Assembly: GCF_028688795.1 (NCBI RefSeq)
Contig: NZ_JAQTXM010000006.1
Location: 1-64,000, forward strand
Reading direction: 5' to 3'
DNA length: 64,000 nt
DNA from: Rhodoferax sp.
Lineage (GTDB): Bacteria > Pseudomonadota > Gammaproteobacteria > Burkholderiales > Burkholderiaceae_C
The notes beneath the pieces are model-generated. The model was not told the origin of the DNA and did not search any database. It was given only the letters and a program-made list of their open reading frames with translations. This document shows, in pieces, positions 29,267-39,520 of this stretch. The translations under genes were made by a program, and so were the position numbers. Positions within the stretch are counted from its first letter, which is position 1. Each line of letters starts with the position of its first letter.

Positions 29267-32032
29267 ATGTCTGAAATGATTGTTCCCCCCATGAAGTTGT
29301 CTGGCCTGGAGCCAGTCACTATCGGCACACTGTCGCCCACGCAAGACGGCGCTGCGCCCAGCGCATCGTTTGTCAACATTGGCGAGCGCACCAATGTGAC
29401 CGGCTCCAAGGCATTTGCCCGGATGATCTTGAACGGTGAGTTTGACCAAGCCCTGAGCGTGGCGCGCCAGCAGGTGGAAAACGGCGCACAAATCATCGAC
29501 ATCAACATGGACGAGGCCATGCTCGACAGCCAGGCGGCCATGGTGAAGTTTCTGAATTTGATAGCATCAGAGCCAGATATATCAAGGGTTCCAATCATGA
29601 TTGACTCCAGCAAATGGAGTGTCATTGAGGCCGGTCTGCGCTGCGTGCAAGGCAAGCCCGTGGTGAACTCGATCAGCATGAAAGAAGGCGTGGACGCTTT
29701 CAAACACCAGGCCAAGCTGCTGCGCCGCTACGGCGCTGCCGCCGTGGTGATGGCATTTGACGAGCAAGGCCAGGCCGACACCTATGAGCGCAAGGTTCAA
29801 ATCTGCGAGCGCGCATATCGCATCCTGGTTGACGAGGTGGGCTTTCCGCCGGAAGACATCATTTTTGACCCCAACATCTTCGCCATTGCCACCGGCATCG
29901 AAGAGCACAACAACTACGCGGTCGATTTCATCAACGCCACGCGTTGGATCAAGGCCAATCTGCCAGGGGCCAAGGTCAGCGGCGGTGTGAGCAACGTGAG
30001 TTTTTCTTTCCGCGGCAACGATCCGGTGCGTGAGGCGATTCACACCGTATTCCTGTACCACGCGATTCAAGCCGGCATGGACATGGGCATCGTCAACGCC
30101 GGCATGGTGGGGGTCTATGACGACCTGGAGCCCGAGTTGCGCGAACGGGTGGAAGACGTGGTGCTAAACCGCCGCCCCGACGCTGGTGAGCGGCTGGTGG
30201 AGATTGCCGACAGCGCCAAGAGCGGCGCCAAAGATGAATCGAAAAAGCTGGTATGGCGCGGCACACCCGAGCATCCGGTGACGGTTGAGCAGCGCCTGAG
30301 CCACGCCATGGTGCACGGCATCACCGATTTCATCGTGCCAGACACCGAAGAAGCCTACCAAGCCATCATCGCCAAAGGTGGCCGTCCGCTGCATGTGATT
30401 GAAGGCCCGCTGATGGCTGGCATGAGCATCGTGGGTGACCTGTTTGGTCAGGGCAAAATGTTTTTGCCGCAGGTTGTCAAGAGTGCCCGCGTGATGAAGT
30501 CGGCTGTGGCGCATTTGATTCCGTACATTGAAGAAGAAAAGCTGCGCGACGAAGCGGCCGGGCGTGACGTGGCCACCAAGGGCAAGATCATCATCGCCAC
30601 CGTGAAGGGCGACGTGCATGACATTGGCAAAAACATCGTCACCGTGGTCTTGCAGTGCAACAACTTTGACGTGGTCAACATGGGTGTGATGGTGCCCTGC
30701 CACGAGATTCTGGCGCGCGCCAAGGCCGAGGGCGCAGACATCATTGGCCTGTCGGGCCTGATCACGCCGAGCCTGGAAGAAATGCAATATGTGGCCGCCG
30801 AAATGCAGAAAGACGATTACTTTCGCATCAAAAAAATCCCTCTGCTGATTGGTGGCGCCACCACCAGCCGGGTGCACACCGCCGTCAAAATTTCGCCGCA
30901 TTACGAGGGGCCGGTGGTTTACGTGCCCGACGCGTCCCGCAGCGTAGGCGTGGCGCAAAGCCTGCTGGGCGAGGGGGTCAACGGCTTTGTGGCCGAGCTC
31001 AACACCGACTACGAACGTGTGCGCCAGCAACATGCCAACAAAAAGGTCACGCCGCTGTGGCCGCTGGCCAAGGCGAGGGCCAACAAGACGCCGATCGACT
31101 GGGCCAGTTACCAGCCCACCCAGCCGAAGTTCATTGGCAAACGCGTCTTCAAGAACTTTGACCTGGCCGAGATTGCGCAATACATCGACTGGGGCCCGTT
31201 CTTCCAAACTTGGGATTTGGCTGGGCCGTTTCCGGCGATTCTGGACGACGAGGTGGTCGGTGTCGAGGCCAAAAAGGTGTTTGCCGACGGCCAGGCCTTG
31301 CTGAAGAAAATCATTGAAGGCCGCTGGCTCACCGCCAACGGCGTGCTGGGCATTTACCCGGCCAACACCGTCAACGACGACGACATTGAGTTGTATACCG
31401 ACGAAACCCGCAGCACCGCGGCCATGACCTGGTTTGGCCTGCGCCAGCAAGCCGCCAAGGAAGAGATCGATGGCGTGATGCGCCCGAGTCGCTGCCTGGC
31501 TGATTTTGTGGCGCCGAAGTCGAAAACCCAGGACTATGTGGGTGTCTTTGCCGTGACTGCCGGCATTGGCAGCGAGAAGAAGGAAGCGCAGTTTCTGGCG
31601 GCGCATGACGACTACAGTGCCATCCTGTTCAAGTCCCTGGCGGACCGGCTGGCTGAGGCTTTTGCCGAATGTCTGCACAAAAAGCTGCGCGCCGATTTGT
31701 GGGGCTATGTGCCTGATGAAGCACTGCCCACCAAAGACCTGATCGCCGAAAAATACCAGGGCATCCGCCCGGCCCCCGGCTACCCGGCCTGTCCCGACCA
31801 CAGCGTGAAAAAAGACATGTTTGCCCTGTTGCAGTGCGAAGACATCGGCATGACGCTGACCGAGAGCCTGGCCATGAACCCCGCGGCCAGTGTCAGCGGC
31901 TTCTACCTGGGCCACCCTGAAGCCACCTATTTCAGTGTCGGCAAGATTGGCGACGACCAGCTCAAGGACTTGGCGGCGCGGCGCGGCATGAACGAGCGCG
32001 ATCTGCAGCGCTTGCTGGCACCTAACTTGTGA
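29267..32032 (+). CDS. metH: Methionine synthase C-terminal part (pterin, cobalamin and activation domains)
   Basis: A 921-residue protein: methyltetrahydrofolate-binding domain ([49 protein letters not shown]), cap helices, cobalamin domain with DVHDIGKN at 449-456 (His451 is the cobalt ligand), and the AdoMet-binding reactivation domain with [12 protein letters not shown] near residue 833. It needs the zinc/homocysteine part encoded at 24517-25563. ATG 29267 is used because AGGTGA lies about 6 nt upstream, inside the switching hairpin of the SAH riboswitch. Codons around 29551-29590 (ATA, TCA, AGG) are unlike the rest of the gene. Confidence 0.95.
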   Translation: MSEMIVPPMKLSGLEPVTIGTLSPTQDGAAPSASFVNIGERTNVTGSKAFARMILNGEFDQALSVARQQVENGAQIIDINMDEAMLDSQAAMVKFLNLIASEPDISRVPIMIDSSKWSVIEAGLRCVQGKPVVNSISMKEGVDAFKHQAKLLRRYGAAAVVMAFDEQGQADTYERKVQICERAYRILVDEVGFPPEDIIFDPNIFAIATGIEEHNNYAVDFINATRWIKANLPGAKVSGGVSNVSFSFRGNDPVREAIHTVFLYHAIQAGMDMGIVNAGMVGVYDDLEPELRERVEDVVLNRRPDAGERLVEIADSAKSGAKDESKKLVWRGTPEHPVTVEQRLSHAMVHGITDFIVPDTEEAYQAIIAKGGRPLHVIEGPLMAGMSIVGDLFGQGKMFLPQVVKSARVMKSAVAHLIPYIEEEKLRDEAAGRDVATKGKIIIATVKGDVHDIGKNIVTVVLQCNNFDVVNMGVMVPCHEILARAKAEGADIIGLSGLITPSLEEMQYVAAEMQKDDYFRIKKIPLLIGGATTSRVHTAVKISPHYEGPVVYVPDASRSVGVAQSLLGEGVNGFVAELNTDYERVRQQHANKKVTPLWPLAKARANKTPIDWASYQPTQPKFIGKRVFKNFDLAEIAQYIDWGPFFQTWDLAGPFPAILDDEVVGVEAKKVFADGQALLKKIIEGRWLTANGVLGIYPANTVNDDDIELYTDETRSTAAMTWFGLRQQAAKEEIDGVMRPSRCLADFVAPKSKTQDYVGVFAVTAGIGSEKKEAQFLAAHDDYSAILFKSLADRLAEAFAECLHKKLRADLWGYVPDEALPTKDLIAEKYQGIRPAPGYPACPDHSVKKDMFALLQCEDIGMTLTESLAMNPAASVSGFYLGHPEATYFSVGKIGDDQLKDLAARRGMNERDLQRLLAPNL

Positions 32033-32040
32033 GCCGTATC

Positions 32041-32493
32041 ATGAGAGACCCAACCCACATCCCAGCCCAGACCCCCTCATCGGGCGGCAGCAAAACGCTG
32101 TGGGCCGCCACCCTGGTGCTGGTTGTGGTGGTGCTGGCCATGGGTGCCGCGCTGATCCGCATCCAAAGCCAACCGATTGAGCCCCGCATGGCCGTGCTAC
32201 CCCAGCCGGCTTCAGTGGCCAGCACCAGCCCACCCGCCACCGATGCAAGGTCCGCCACACCTGCGGCATCTGCCGTTGCGGGCCCCGCGACGGCGACCTC
32301 AGCCGAATCGGCCAGTCCAAAAGTTATAGAACAAAATAGGGCTCCAGCCCTTACAAATAAAGCGCAAGAAGCTATTAATTCTGAAACAAGTCAGGCCATT
32401 GAGATCACCGCGAAGCCTAGGCCCGTCTTGCCACGCCAACCCGAGCCGGCGGTTTTGAAGCCGCCCGCACTGGGCACGTCTCATACCCCCTGA
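32041..32493 (+). CDS. Hypothetical single-span protein with a Pro/Ala-rich tail and repeat insertion
   Basis: A 150-residue protein with a short cytoplasmic start, one membrane helix (about 19-41) and a low-complexity Ala/Pro/Ser region. The middle of that region (about 95-118) is encoded by repeat copy R5. I recognise no family. It directly follows metH; an in-frame GTG at 32029 overlaps the metH stop (GTGA) and could be the start instead. Coding status is supported by the in-frame position and by a stop that is mutated to a sense codon within the repeat. Confidence 0.6.
   Translation: MRDPTHIPAQTPSSGGSKTLWAATLVLVVVVLAMGAALIRIQSQPIEPRMAVLPQPASVASTSPPATDARSATPAASAVAGPATATSAESASPKVIEQNRAPALTNKAQEAINSETSQAIEITAKPRPVLPRQPEPAVLKPPALGTSHTP
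32324..32393 (-). repeat. Dispersed palindromic repeat copy R5, in frame (antisense) in the ORF after metH
   Basis: Minus-strand reading: TTAATAGCTTCTTGCGCTTT, then GTAAGGGCTGGAGCCC. On the coding (plus) strand it gives APALTNKAQEAINS, in the same frame as copy R9 in dsbD (PVALSIKTQQAPDS). The codon that is TAA in the antisense frame of R4 is AAA here. Confidence 0.85.
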
Positions 32494-32559
32494 ACCACAG
32501 CAACCCTTGCCACGCTGACCCGGTGGCGAGGTTGATCGCACCATCCGTCAGCTCGTGGC

Positions 32560-33801
32560 TCAGACGTCGCGGACCGGGTGCCGTTGTGCCAGCGCCAAAG
32601 CCAACACGCCCAGCACACTCAAGGCCAGCAGCAGCCACAAACCGTGGCGGTAGCCGACCTGTGGCGACCACATCACCCCCAGCAACAGCGGTGCCGCTGC
32701 CCTGGCCAGCGCCAGTGGCACGCCCAGAGCGCCGTTCAAACTGGCCACATGATCACGGCTCACGTACTGCGCCATGGCGGTGCCTTTCACGATGGTGAGC
32801 ATGCCATTTCCCAGGCCATAAACCGCCACAAACAAACCCACCACCGCCACCTGCCATGCGCCCGTGAAAGGCGCTAGCAGCAACACCAGCACCCCGAGCG
32901 GAATCAGCATGGGAATCAGGCGGTTCACCACATGCAGATCGGCATGGTGCTCAAACAAATACAACAGCAGGCGCCCCAGCACCTGCGCCAGACCAATGGC
33001 GGCGGGCAGAGCAATCACCCAAGTTTCTGGCAGATGGTTCTCACGCAGCAAGCTCACCATGTGGGCGGGAATGGCCACGGTGACCGACATCATCGTGACC
33101 GTGAACACGCCAACCCACAGAAAAGGGGCAGTTCGCACCAACTGCCGCAACGCCGCCGATCTGGCCTGGCCAGCCTGCGCATTTGCTGACGCCCCGGCCC
33201 CGGCGCGGTTTTTTGGCACAGGATACGCCGGCGCACCTTTGAGTGTCAGGGCGTGCAGCGGCGCGCACACCAGCCAATGCAGCAGCGCCAGACAGAGCAG
33301 GGTCTGGCGCCAACCCAAACTATTGATCAAGCTGGAGGTGAGTGGAATAAAAACCGTACTGGCCAGCCCACCCAAAAATGTCAAGGTGATGATGGCGCGG
33401 CGAAAGTCATGCGGAAAGCGCCGTGTCACCAATGCAAACGCGGGCGAATAAAGAACCGCGGCCATCGCCGCGCCCAGCCCCAACCAGACCACATACAAGC
33501 CAGCCAAACCAGTCACCTGACTGTGCAGGGCCAGGCACAGGCCCGCCAGCAGCGAGCCCCCGGTCATGACTAGCCGCTCATGGCCCTGGTCAATCCAGCG
33601 CCCGACCGGGTAAGCCATCAGGCCCTCGGCCAGCAAGCCCAGGCTAAAGGCCAACGAAACCTCGGCCCGGCTCAAGCCCAGGTCGCGCTCCAGCGGCTCC
33701 AAGACCAGCGAGAACATATAAAAGATGCTGCCCCAGCTGATCAGTTGCGCCAATGACAGGCGCCACACCAGGCGCGGGCTGTACACCGTGCTTGGCGCCA
33801 T
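32560..33801 (-). CDS. MFS transporter
   Basis: A 413-residue major facilitator protein with about twelve hydrophobic segments. The family loop after TM2 is YPVGRWIDQGHERLVM. RLSLAQLISWGSIFYMFSLV and LEPLERDLGLSRAEVSLAFSL resemble oxalate/formate-antiporter-like MFS members, but the substrate cannot be read from sequence. It begins 2 nt after the comM stop, so the two are co-transcribed. Confidence 0.88.
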   Translation of the reverse strand: MAPSTVYSPRLVWRLSLAQLISWGSIFYMFSLVLEPLERDLGLSRAEVSLAFSLGLLAEGLMAYPVGRWIDQGHERLVMTGGSLLAGLCLALHSQVTGLAGLYVVWLGLGAAMAAVLYSPAFALVTRRFPHDFRRAIITLTFLGGLASTVFIPLTSSLINSLGWRQTLLCLALLHWLVCAPLHALTLKGAPAYPVPKNRAGAGASANAQAGQARSAALRQLVRTAPFLWVGVFTVTMMSVTVAIPAHMVSLLRENHLPETWVIALPAAIGLAQVLGRLLLYLFEHHADLHVVNRLIPMLIPLGVLVLLLAPFTGAWQVAVVGLFVAVYGLGNGMLTIVKGTAMAQYVSRDHVASLNGALGVPLALARAAAPLLLGVMWSPQVGYRHGLWLLLALSVLGVLALALAQRHPVRDV

Positions 33802-33803
33802 GC

Positions 33804-35342
33804 TTACAACGCCGCTTTAAGCGCCCGCCGGTACTGCATGGCTTCTGCCACGTGAGTAACTTGCGTGCTATGGGCACCGGCCAGGTCGGCAATGGTGCGC
33901 GCCACTTTCAGTGCGCGGTGGGTGCTGCGTGCCGACCAACCCAGACGCGCGGCGGCCACATTGAGGAACTTGGCGGCGGCGGCATCGAGCAGCAGGTGCT
34001 GGTCAAGCTCCTGGCCCTGTAAGGCCTGGTTCGCCACACCCTGACGCTCAATCGCTCGCTGGCGGGCGGCTGTGCAGCGCGCCTGGATGGCCGCAGTGGG
34101 CTCACCAGGCGGTGCGTTCATCAACTCGTTGGTGTTCACCGCTGGCACTTCCACATGCAAATCAATGCGGTCAATCAGTGGGCCGCTGAGCTTGCCCTGG
34201 TAGCGCGACACTTGGTCGGGCGTGCAGCGGCAGGTTTTTTGCACCGAGCCCAAATAACCGCAGGGACAAGGGTTCATGGCGGCGATCAACTGAAAGCGCG
34301 CCGGGAAATCAGCGCGCCGCGCGGCGCGCGAAATGGTGATGTGGCCCGTTTCAAGTGGCTCGCGCAAGGCCTCCAGCGCGGCGCGGGGGAACTCGGGCAA
34401 TTCGTCTAAAAACAGCACGCCGTTATGAGCCAGGGAGATTTCACCAGGGCGCGGCGGTGAGCCACCACCCACCAGCGCCACTGCGCTGGCCGTGTGATGC
34501 GGGTGACAGGTAGGCCGCTGCGCCCACTGGTCAAGCGAAAAGCGCCCACCCAGGCTGGCCACCGCCGCGCTTTGCAGCGCCTCTTCAACCGTCATGGCAG
34601 GCAGCAGCCCGGCAAAACGCTGCGCCAGCATGGACTTGCCGGCCCCCGGCGGGCCCATCAGCAACAAGCTGTGGCCACCAGCGGCCGCAATCTCAAGCGC
34701 CCGTTTGGCACCCAACTGACCTTTGACATCAGCCATGTCGGGGTAACACGCCTGCTTGCCCTGCAGATTGGCAACCACCCGGCTCCAGCCAGGGCCCGGC
34801 TCGGCGGCAGCGGCCTCTGTGCCAACAGGCAAGAAGTGCTGCACCACATCGAGCAAATGGTGGGCACGGTACACCTGTGCGTCAGGAATCAGGGCCGCTT
34901 CTTCTGCGCTGCCAGGAGGCAACACCAATTGCGTCACCACATGGCCAGCGTGCAGTGCCAGGCTCATGGCCAGCGCTCCGCGAACGGCGCGCAACTCACC
35001 AGACAGCGACAACTCACCTGCAAATTCATAACCCGCCAGCCGTGCGCCATCAATTTGCCCACTGGCCGCCAGAATGCCCAAGGCAATCGGCAAGTCAAAG
35101 CGGCCTGAATCTTTCGGCAAATCGGCTGGCGCCAGGTTCACGGTGATGCGTTTGTTGTTGGGAAACTCCAGGCCCGAGTTTTGAATGGCCGAGCGCACCC
35201 GCTCACGTGCCTCTTTCACTTCCACATCAGCCAAACCTACGAGCGTAAAGCTGGGCAACCCATTGGCAAGGTGCACCTCAACGGTGACCGCAGCAGCATC
35301 AAGCCCCAGCAGGGCTCGGCTTTGCACCAAAGACAGACTCAT
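33804..35342 (-). CDS. comM: YifB/ComM-family Mg-chelatase-like AAA+ ATPase
   Basis: A 512-residue hexameric helicase-like ATPase; ComM supports branch migration during natural transformation. The N-terminal Lon-like fold (SRALLGLDAAAVTVEVHLA) is followed by the AAA+ core with Walker A GPPGAGKSM, LFLDELPEFPRAALEALREP, and the NPCPCGYLG and CTPDQVSRYQ zinc-like motifs. GAGGAAAG lies just before ATG 35342. Whether this strain is transformable cannot be judged from the window. Confidence 0.93.
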   Translation of the reverse strand: MSLSLVQSRALLGLDAAAVTVEVHLANGLPSFTLVGLADVEVKEARERVRSAIQNSGLEFPNNKRITVNLAPADLPKDSGRFDLPIALGILAASGQIDGARLAGYEFAGELSLSGELRAVRGALAMSLALHAGHVVTQLVLPPGSAEEAALIPDAQVYRAHHLLDVVQHFLPVGTEAAAAEPGPGWSRVVANLQGKQACYPDMADVKGQLGAKRALEIAAAGGHSLLLMGPPGAGKSMLAQRFAGLLPAMTVEEALQSAAVASLGGRFSLDQWAQRPTCHPHHTASAVALVGGGSPPRPGEISLAHNGVLFLDELPEFPRAALEALREPLETGHITISRAARRADFPARFQLIAAMNPCPCGYLGSVQKTCRCTPDQVSRYQGKLSGPLIDRIDLHVEVPAVNTNELMNAPPGEPTAAIQARCTAARQRAIERQGVANQALQGQELDQHLLLDAAAAKFLNVAAARLGWSARSTHRALKVARTIADLAGAHSTQVTHVAEAMQYRRALKAAL

Positions 35343-35364
35343 GGGCTTTCCTCACAATAAAAGC

Positions 35365-35379
35365 GCACCATGTTGGTGC
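35365..35379 (+). promoter_or_regulatory. NtrC binding site upstream of glnK-amtB
   Basis: GCACCATGTTGGTGC is a perfect dyad of the NtrC consensus (GCACCA, 3 nt, TGGTGC). It lies about 85 bp upstream of the sigma-54 promoter, the usual enhancer distance. Confidence 0.88.
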
Positions 35380-35407
35380 TTACTGGTTATTTATACAGAC
35401 ATCTTAG

Positions 35408-35878
<471 letters not shown>

Positions 35879-35907
35879 CCCGTCAACCCAGATACGAGAA
35901 CATCACC

Positions 35908-37464
35908 ATGAAAAAATTACTCGCAACCCTCACTCTAGGTTTGAGTCTGCTTATTGGCGGCGCGGCAATCGCCCAAACCCCTGCAGCACCCGCCGCATCG
36001 GAAGCGGTGGCTACGGCATCTGCACCAGCGACTGCCGCCATGGCTGAAGCCAAACCTGCCGATGCAGCTGCACCCGCTGTAGCACCCGCTGCAGCGGCAC
36101 CCGCCGAAGCAGCCGCTGCCCCGGCACCCGTTCCCAACAAGGGCGACACATCCTGGATGATGGTCTCCACCCTGTTGGTGATTCTGATGACGGTGCCTGG
36201 CCTGGCGCTGTTCTATGGCGGCCTGGTCCGCAGCAAGAACATGCTGTCAGTGCTGATGCAGGTCATGGTCACCTTCTCGATGATCGTGGTGCTGTGGTTC
36301 GTTTACGGCTACAGCCTGGCGTTCACCGAGGGTAATGCGTTCTTTGGCGGGTTCGACAGGCTCTTCATGAAGGGCATCTGGGACAACGCCGCAGGCACGT
36401 TTGCCAACGCTGCCACCTTCAGCAAGGGTGTGGTCATTCCTGAAATCGTGTTTGCCGCGTTCCAGGCCACGTTTGCCGGCATCACCGGTGCACTGATCGT
36501 CGGCGCCTTTGCCGAGCGCATGAAGTTCTCTGCCGTGCTGATGTTCATGGTGCTGTGGTTCACATTCAGCTACGCCCCAATTGCCCACATGGTGTGGTTC
36601 TGGATGGGCCCTGACGCTTACGGCGCCAAAGACGTGGTCGATGCCATGAACGCCAAGGCCGGTTACATCTGGCAATCCGGCGCACTGGACTTTGCTGGCG
36701 GCACGGTGGTGCACATCAACGCGGCTGTGGCTGGCTTGGTAGGTGCTTACATGGTGGGCAAGCGCATTGGCTACGGCAAGGAGTCCATGGCACCTCACAG
36801 CCTGACCTTGACCATGGTCGGTGCATCCCTGCTGTGGGTCGGCTGGTTTGGCTTCAACGCCGGTTCTGCGCTGGAAGCCAACGGCTTTGCCGCCCTGGCC
36901 TTCATCAACACCTTTGGTGCCACGGCAGCTGCGGTGCTGGCATGGTGCATCGGAGAAGCGCTGATGAAGGGCAAGGCGTCGATGCTGGGTGCTGCATCAG
37001 GTTGCGTGGCTGGCTTGGTAGCCATCACACCAGCGGCTGGCAACGTCGGCATCGGTGGTGCGCTGATCATCGGTTTCCTGTCCGGCTTTGCTGGCTTGTG
37101 GGGCGTGAATGGCCTGAAGAAACTGCTAGGTGCTGACGACTCGCTGGACGTGTTCGGTGTGCATGGCGTCTGCGGCATTTTGGGCGCCATCCTGACTGGC
37201 GTGTTCAACAGCCCAGCCCTCGGCGGCCCTGGCTACGTAGCTGACTGGGTGACAGCCACCATGGTGACACAGGCTGACTACTCCATCGCAGCCCAAGTGT
37301 GGATTCAGACCAAGGCGGTGCTGACCACCGTGATCTGGTCTGGCGTGGTGTCCTTCGTGGCCTACAAGATTGTTGACCTGACCATTGGTCTGCGTGTCAG
37401 CGAAGAAGCCGAACGCGAAGGTCTGGATGTCACCTCACACGGCGAGACGGCTTACGGTCGTTAA
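35908..37464 (+). CDS. amtB: Ammonium transporter
   Basis: A 518-residue Amt channel. A cleavable signal peptide (MKKLLATLTLGLSLLIGG to AIAQ) and an Ala/Pro-rich extension up to about residue 80 precede the eleven-helix core, which starts near TSWMMVSTLLVILMTVPGLA. The family signature is DFAGGTVVHINAAVAGLVGA; the second channel histidine lies in DVFGVHGVCGILGAI. The long, low-complexity N-terminal extension is a known feature of betaproteobacterial Amt proteins. Co-transcribed with glnK under NtrC/sigma-54. Confidence 0.96.
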   Translation: MKKLLATLTLGLSLLIGGAAIAQTPAAPAASEAVATASAPATAAMAEAKPADAAAPAVAPAAAAPAEAAAAPAPVPNKGDTSWMMVSTLLVILMTVPGLALFYGGLVRSKNMLSVLMQVMVTFSMIVVLWFVYGYSLAFTEGNAFFGGFDRLFMKGIWDNAAGTFANAATFSKGVVIPEIVFAAFQATFAGITGALIVGAFAERMKFSAVLMFMVLWFTFSYAPIAHMVWFWMGPDAYGAKDVVDAMNAKAGYIWQSGALDFAGGTVVHINAAVAGLVGAYMVGKRIGYGKESMAPHSLTLTMVGASLLWVGWFGFNAGSALEANGFAALAFINTFGATAAAVLAWCIGEALMKGKASMLGAASGCVAGLVAITPAAGNVGIGGALIIGFLSGFAGLWGVNGLKKLLGADDSLDVFGVHGVCGILGAILTGVFNSPALGGPGYVADWVTATMVTQADYSIAAQVWIQTKAVLTTVIWSGVVSFVAYKIVDLTIGLRVSEEAEREGLDVTSHGETAYGR

Positions 37465-37529
37465 GAGACAGTTCGGCTGCTGGCGCCAAGAGCTTGCAGC
37501 CTAAAATCAAGACGTTTGCCTTGAGACTT

Positions 37530-37564
37530 AGCCCACCCAGCCCCGGCTGCGGTGGGCTTTTTTG
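37530..37564 (+). terminator. Rho-independent terminator of glnK-amtB
   Basis: AGCCCACC pairs with GGTGGGCT around an inner AGCC/GGCT stem, followed by a run of Ts (37558-37563). Confidence 0.88.
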
Positions 37565-37684
37565 TCTAATGCGCGCCACCTCAGAGGTCAATTCATGCGC
37601 CACATTTTGGAATGAATTAAGGTGCAGGCTTCCCCGGTGACACACGGTCATCGGATTTCTTTTTTGGCTCAACTTTGGTTCTTT

Positions 37685-38548
37685 ATGACTCAACTCTCCC
37701 CTGCTGGCATCAACGCCATACAAGACATTGCCCAGCGCCACGGCTTCAGTTTTGAGGCCGTACAAAGCATGCTCATTTCCGTGATCAACGGCAATGGCAG
37801 CATGGCGCAATTCAGCCACTATGAATTTGGCGGGTCCGGCCAGTGGATGCAAGGCGGCATGACCATGATTGGCGACATGTTCAACAACAACCTCAAGGGC
37901 CGGGTCGACAACTTATGCGCCGAACTGTCCCGCCTGATCGCCAACCAGCCAGATTTGATGCGCACGGGCAGCTTCCAGAGCCAGACCCAAAACGGCAACA
38001 CGTCTTACAACAGCTTTGGCGGCTCTTCTGGCGACAACACCAACCCCAACAGCCTGTTTGTGGCTGCCCCGGCGCAAGCCAACTGGTGGGGCCCAGACCT
38101 GAAGTGGCCCAACAGCTCCGGCGGGCAAAACGGCATGCGTTACGCCTGGTTTTCACAAGCTCACCGCCTGGCCATGGAAATCAACGGGCAGGTCATCATC
38201 TATGACACGCTGGACCACAACATCGGCGGCGTGTCGCAACAAAGCGGTAGCAACTCGGCGTCGTTTTCCAGCCAGTATGGCTATGTGGATTTGCAGCAAC
38301 TGCCGGTCATCAGCATCAATGGCCAGCCACCCCTGGCACCGGCACCGCCGCCCATGCCCAGTTACGCCCCCAGCGACAGCAGCCACGCCCAGAGCAGTTT
38401 TGCATCGCCCAACCAAGTGGCAACATCAACCGGCGGCCACCACGATATTTTTGCCAGCCTGGAGAAGCTCGCCGCCCTGCAAAGCCGGGGCATTTTGAGT
38501 GATCAGGAGTACGCCAGCAAAAAGGCAGAGTTGCTCAGCCGCCTGTAA
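37685..38548 (+). CDS. SHOCT-domain protein of unknown function
   Basis: A 287-residue soluble protein. The last 35 residues (DIFASLEKLAALQSRGILSD and onward) form a SHOCT domain, a short helical module often found at C-termini. The N-terminal part (QDIAQRHGFSFEAVQSMLIS) looks helical, the middle is Gly/Asn/Ser-rich with SQAHRLAMEINGQVIIYDTL, and a Pro-rich linker follows. No signal peptide. ATG 37685 (MTQLSPAGINAI) is the best start. Function unknown. Confidence 0.8.
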   Translation: MTQLSPAGINAIQDIAQRHGFSFEAVQSMLISVINGNGSMAQFSHYEFGGSGQWMQGGMTMIGDMFNNNLKGRVDNLCAELSRLIANQPDLMRTGSFQSQTQNGNTSYNSFGGSSGDNTNPNSLFVAAPAQANWWGPDLKWPNSSGGQNGMRYAWFSQAHRLAMEINGQVIIYDTLDHNIGGVSQQSGSNSASFSSQYGYVDLQQLPVISINGQPPLAPAPPPMPSYAPSDSSHAQSSFASPNQVATSTGGHHDIFASLEKLAALQSRGILSDQEYASKKAELLSRL

Positions 38549-38558
38549 TCCGGGGTCG

Positions 38559-38578
38559 CAAGGGGGTTTGCCCCCTTG
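38559..38578. terminator. GC-rich hairpin between convergent genes
   Basis: CAAGGGGG and CCCCCTTG flank a 4-nt loop, between the SHOCT gene (+) and the hydratase gene (-). There is no T-run, so termination is possible but not certain. Confidence 0.4.
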
Positions 38579-38593
38579 TCCCGCCGTCTGGTG

Positions 38594-39478
38594 TCATTCG
38601 AGGTATTCAACCACACCGTGGTTGATAACCATGACCTCACGCTCCACCGAATGGCATTGGAATGCGGCGCGGCCTTGCGCCACTTTCCAGAACGAGGTTT
38701 TCAAGGTTTCACCTGGATAAAACGGCGAAGAAAACCTGAGCTTGAGTTTTTTCAACCGGGCTGGGTCATAGGCACACAACGTGCGCAAGGCGGCGTGCCC
38801 CGCCATGCCAAACGTGCACAGGCCATGCAGAATCGGCCGCTCGAAGCCCGCTCTTTGCGCCACCCGAATGTCGGCATGCAAGGGGTTGTCATCACCGCTG
38901 AGTCGATAGATCAGCGCAGATTGCACATAGCTTGGCAACACGCAGATGATGTCTGGTCGGTCGTTTGGGCCTGTCAACATGCGCTCTGACACTTGCTGTG
39001 CAGACGGGCCCGCCGGGTCGCCACCACCAAAATTGCCATTGCTTCGACACAGCATCACTGCGCGGCTGACGGCCACCAGTTCACCAGTGGCGGCATCGCA
39101 CACATCGCGGCGCGTTGTGAGCAGTGCGCCGGCCGAGCGCTTGTCTACCAGGGCTTCAACGGCGGTTTTCCCAACCACCTCACCGCAGGGTCGTAAGGCC
39201 TGGTGCAGCGTGAGTTCCTGAGCAACATGCAAGATGTTTTGCCAGTCAAGCCCAGTGTCAGGCGCGCGCACCCAAAAGCCCGGGCAGCCCAACACCGCAG
39301 CCATGGTCGGCACGGCAAGCAGGTCTTTTTCATAGACAAACCGTAGCTGATCCAAGTCTTGCGGGTCTGCTCCCAGGCCGATGCCCAAGGCGTACAACAT
39401 GCTGTCCTTGGCGCCATAGCTGTGCCGAACGTCGTCAAATTGCCGGTTTTTTAGCGCTAGGTAATTGATCGCCATCAT
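38594..39478 (-). CDS. MaoC-family (R)-specific enoyl-CoA hydratase-like protein
   Basis: A 294-residue double hot-dog protein. The C-terminal half has the hydratase 2 signature with catalytic Asp and His, YRLSGDDNPLHADIRVA, followed by FERPILHGLCTFG. The N-terminal half is the degenerate MaoC_dehydrat_N fold. It probably hydrates medium/long 2-enoyl-CoA; the substrate is unknown. ATG 39478 is chosen by family; the longer in-frame extension overlaps the divergent nitroreductase gene. It lies near a thiolase and an acyl-CoA ligase but in a separate unit. Confidence 0.9.
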   Translation of the reverse strand: MMAINYLALKNRQFDDVRHSYGAKDSMLYALGIGLGADPQDLDQLRFVYEKDLLAVPTMAAVLGCPGFWVRAPDTGLDWQNILHVAQELTLHQALRPCGEVVGKTAVEALVDKRSAGALLTTRRDVCDAATGELVAVSRAVMLCRSNGNFGGGDPAGPSAQQVSERMLTGPNDRPDIICVLPSYVQSALIYRLSGDDNPLHADIRVAQRAGFERPILHGLCTFGMAGHAALRTLCAYDPARLKKLKLRFSSPFYPGETLKTSFWKVAQGRAAFQCHSVEREVMVINHGVVEYLE

Positions 39479-39520
39479 GCCGCCCACAGGTAGGGCTGGC
39501 GCTTGTGTGTTGACGCGGGC

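Noticed and set aside
30164-31915. A 583-codon open frame antisense to metH part 2
   Set aside because: It mirrors the codon bias of a conserved gene in high-G+C DNA, has no family motifs, and metH covers it fully.
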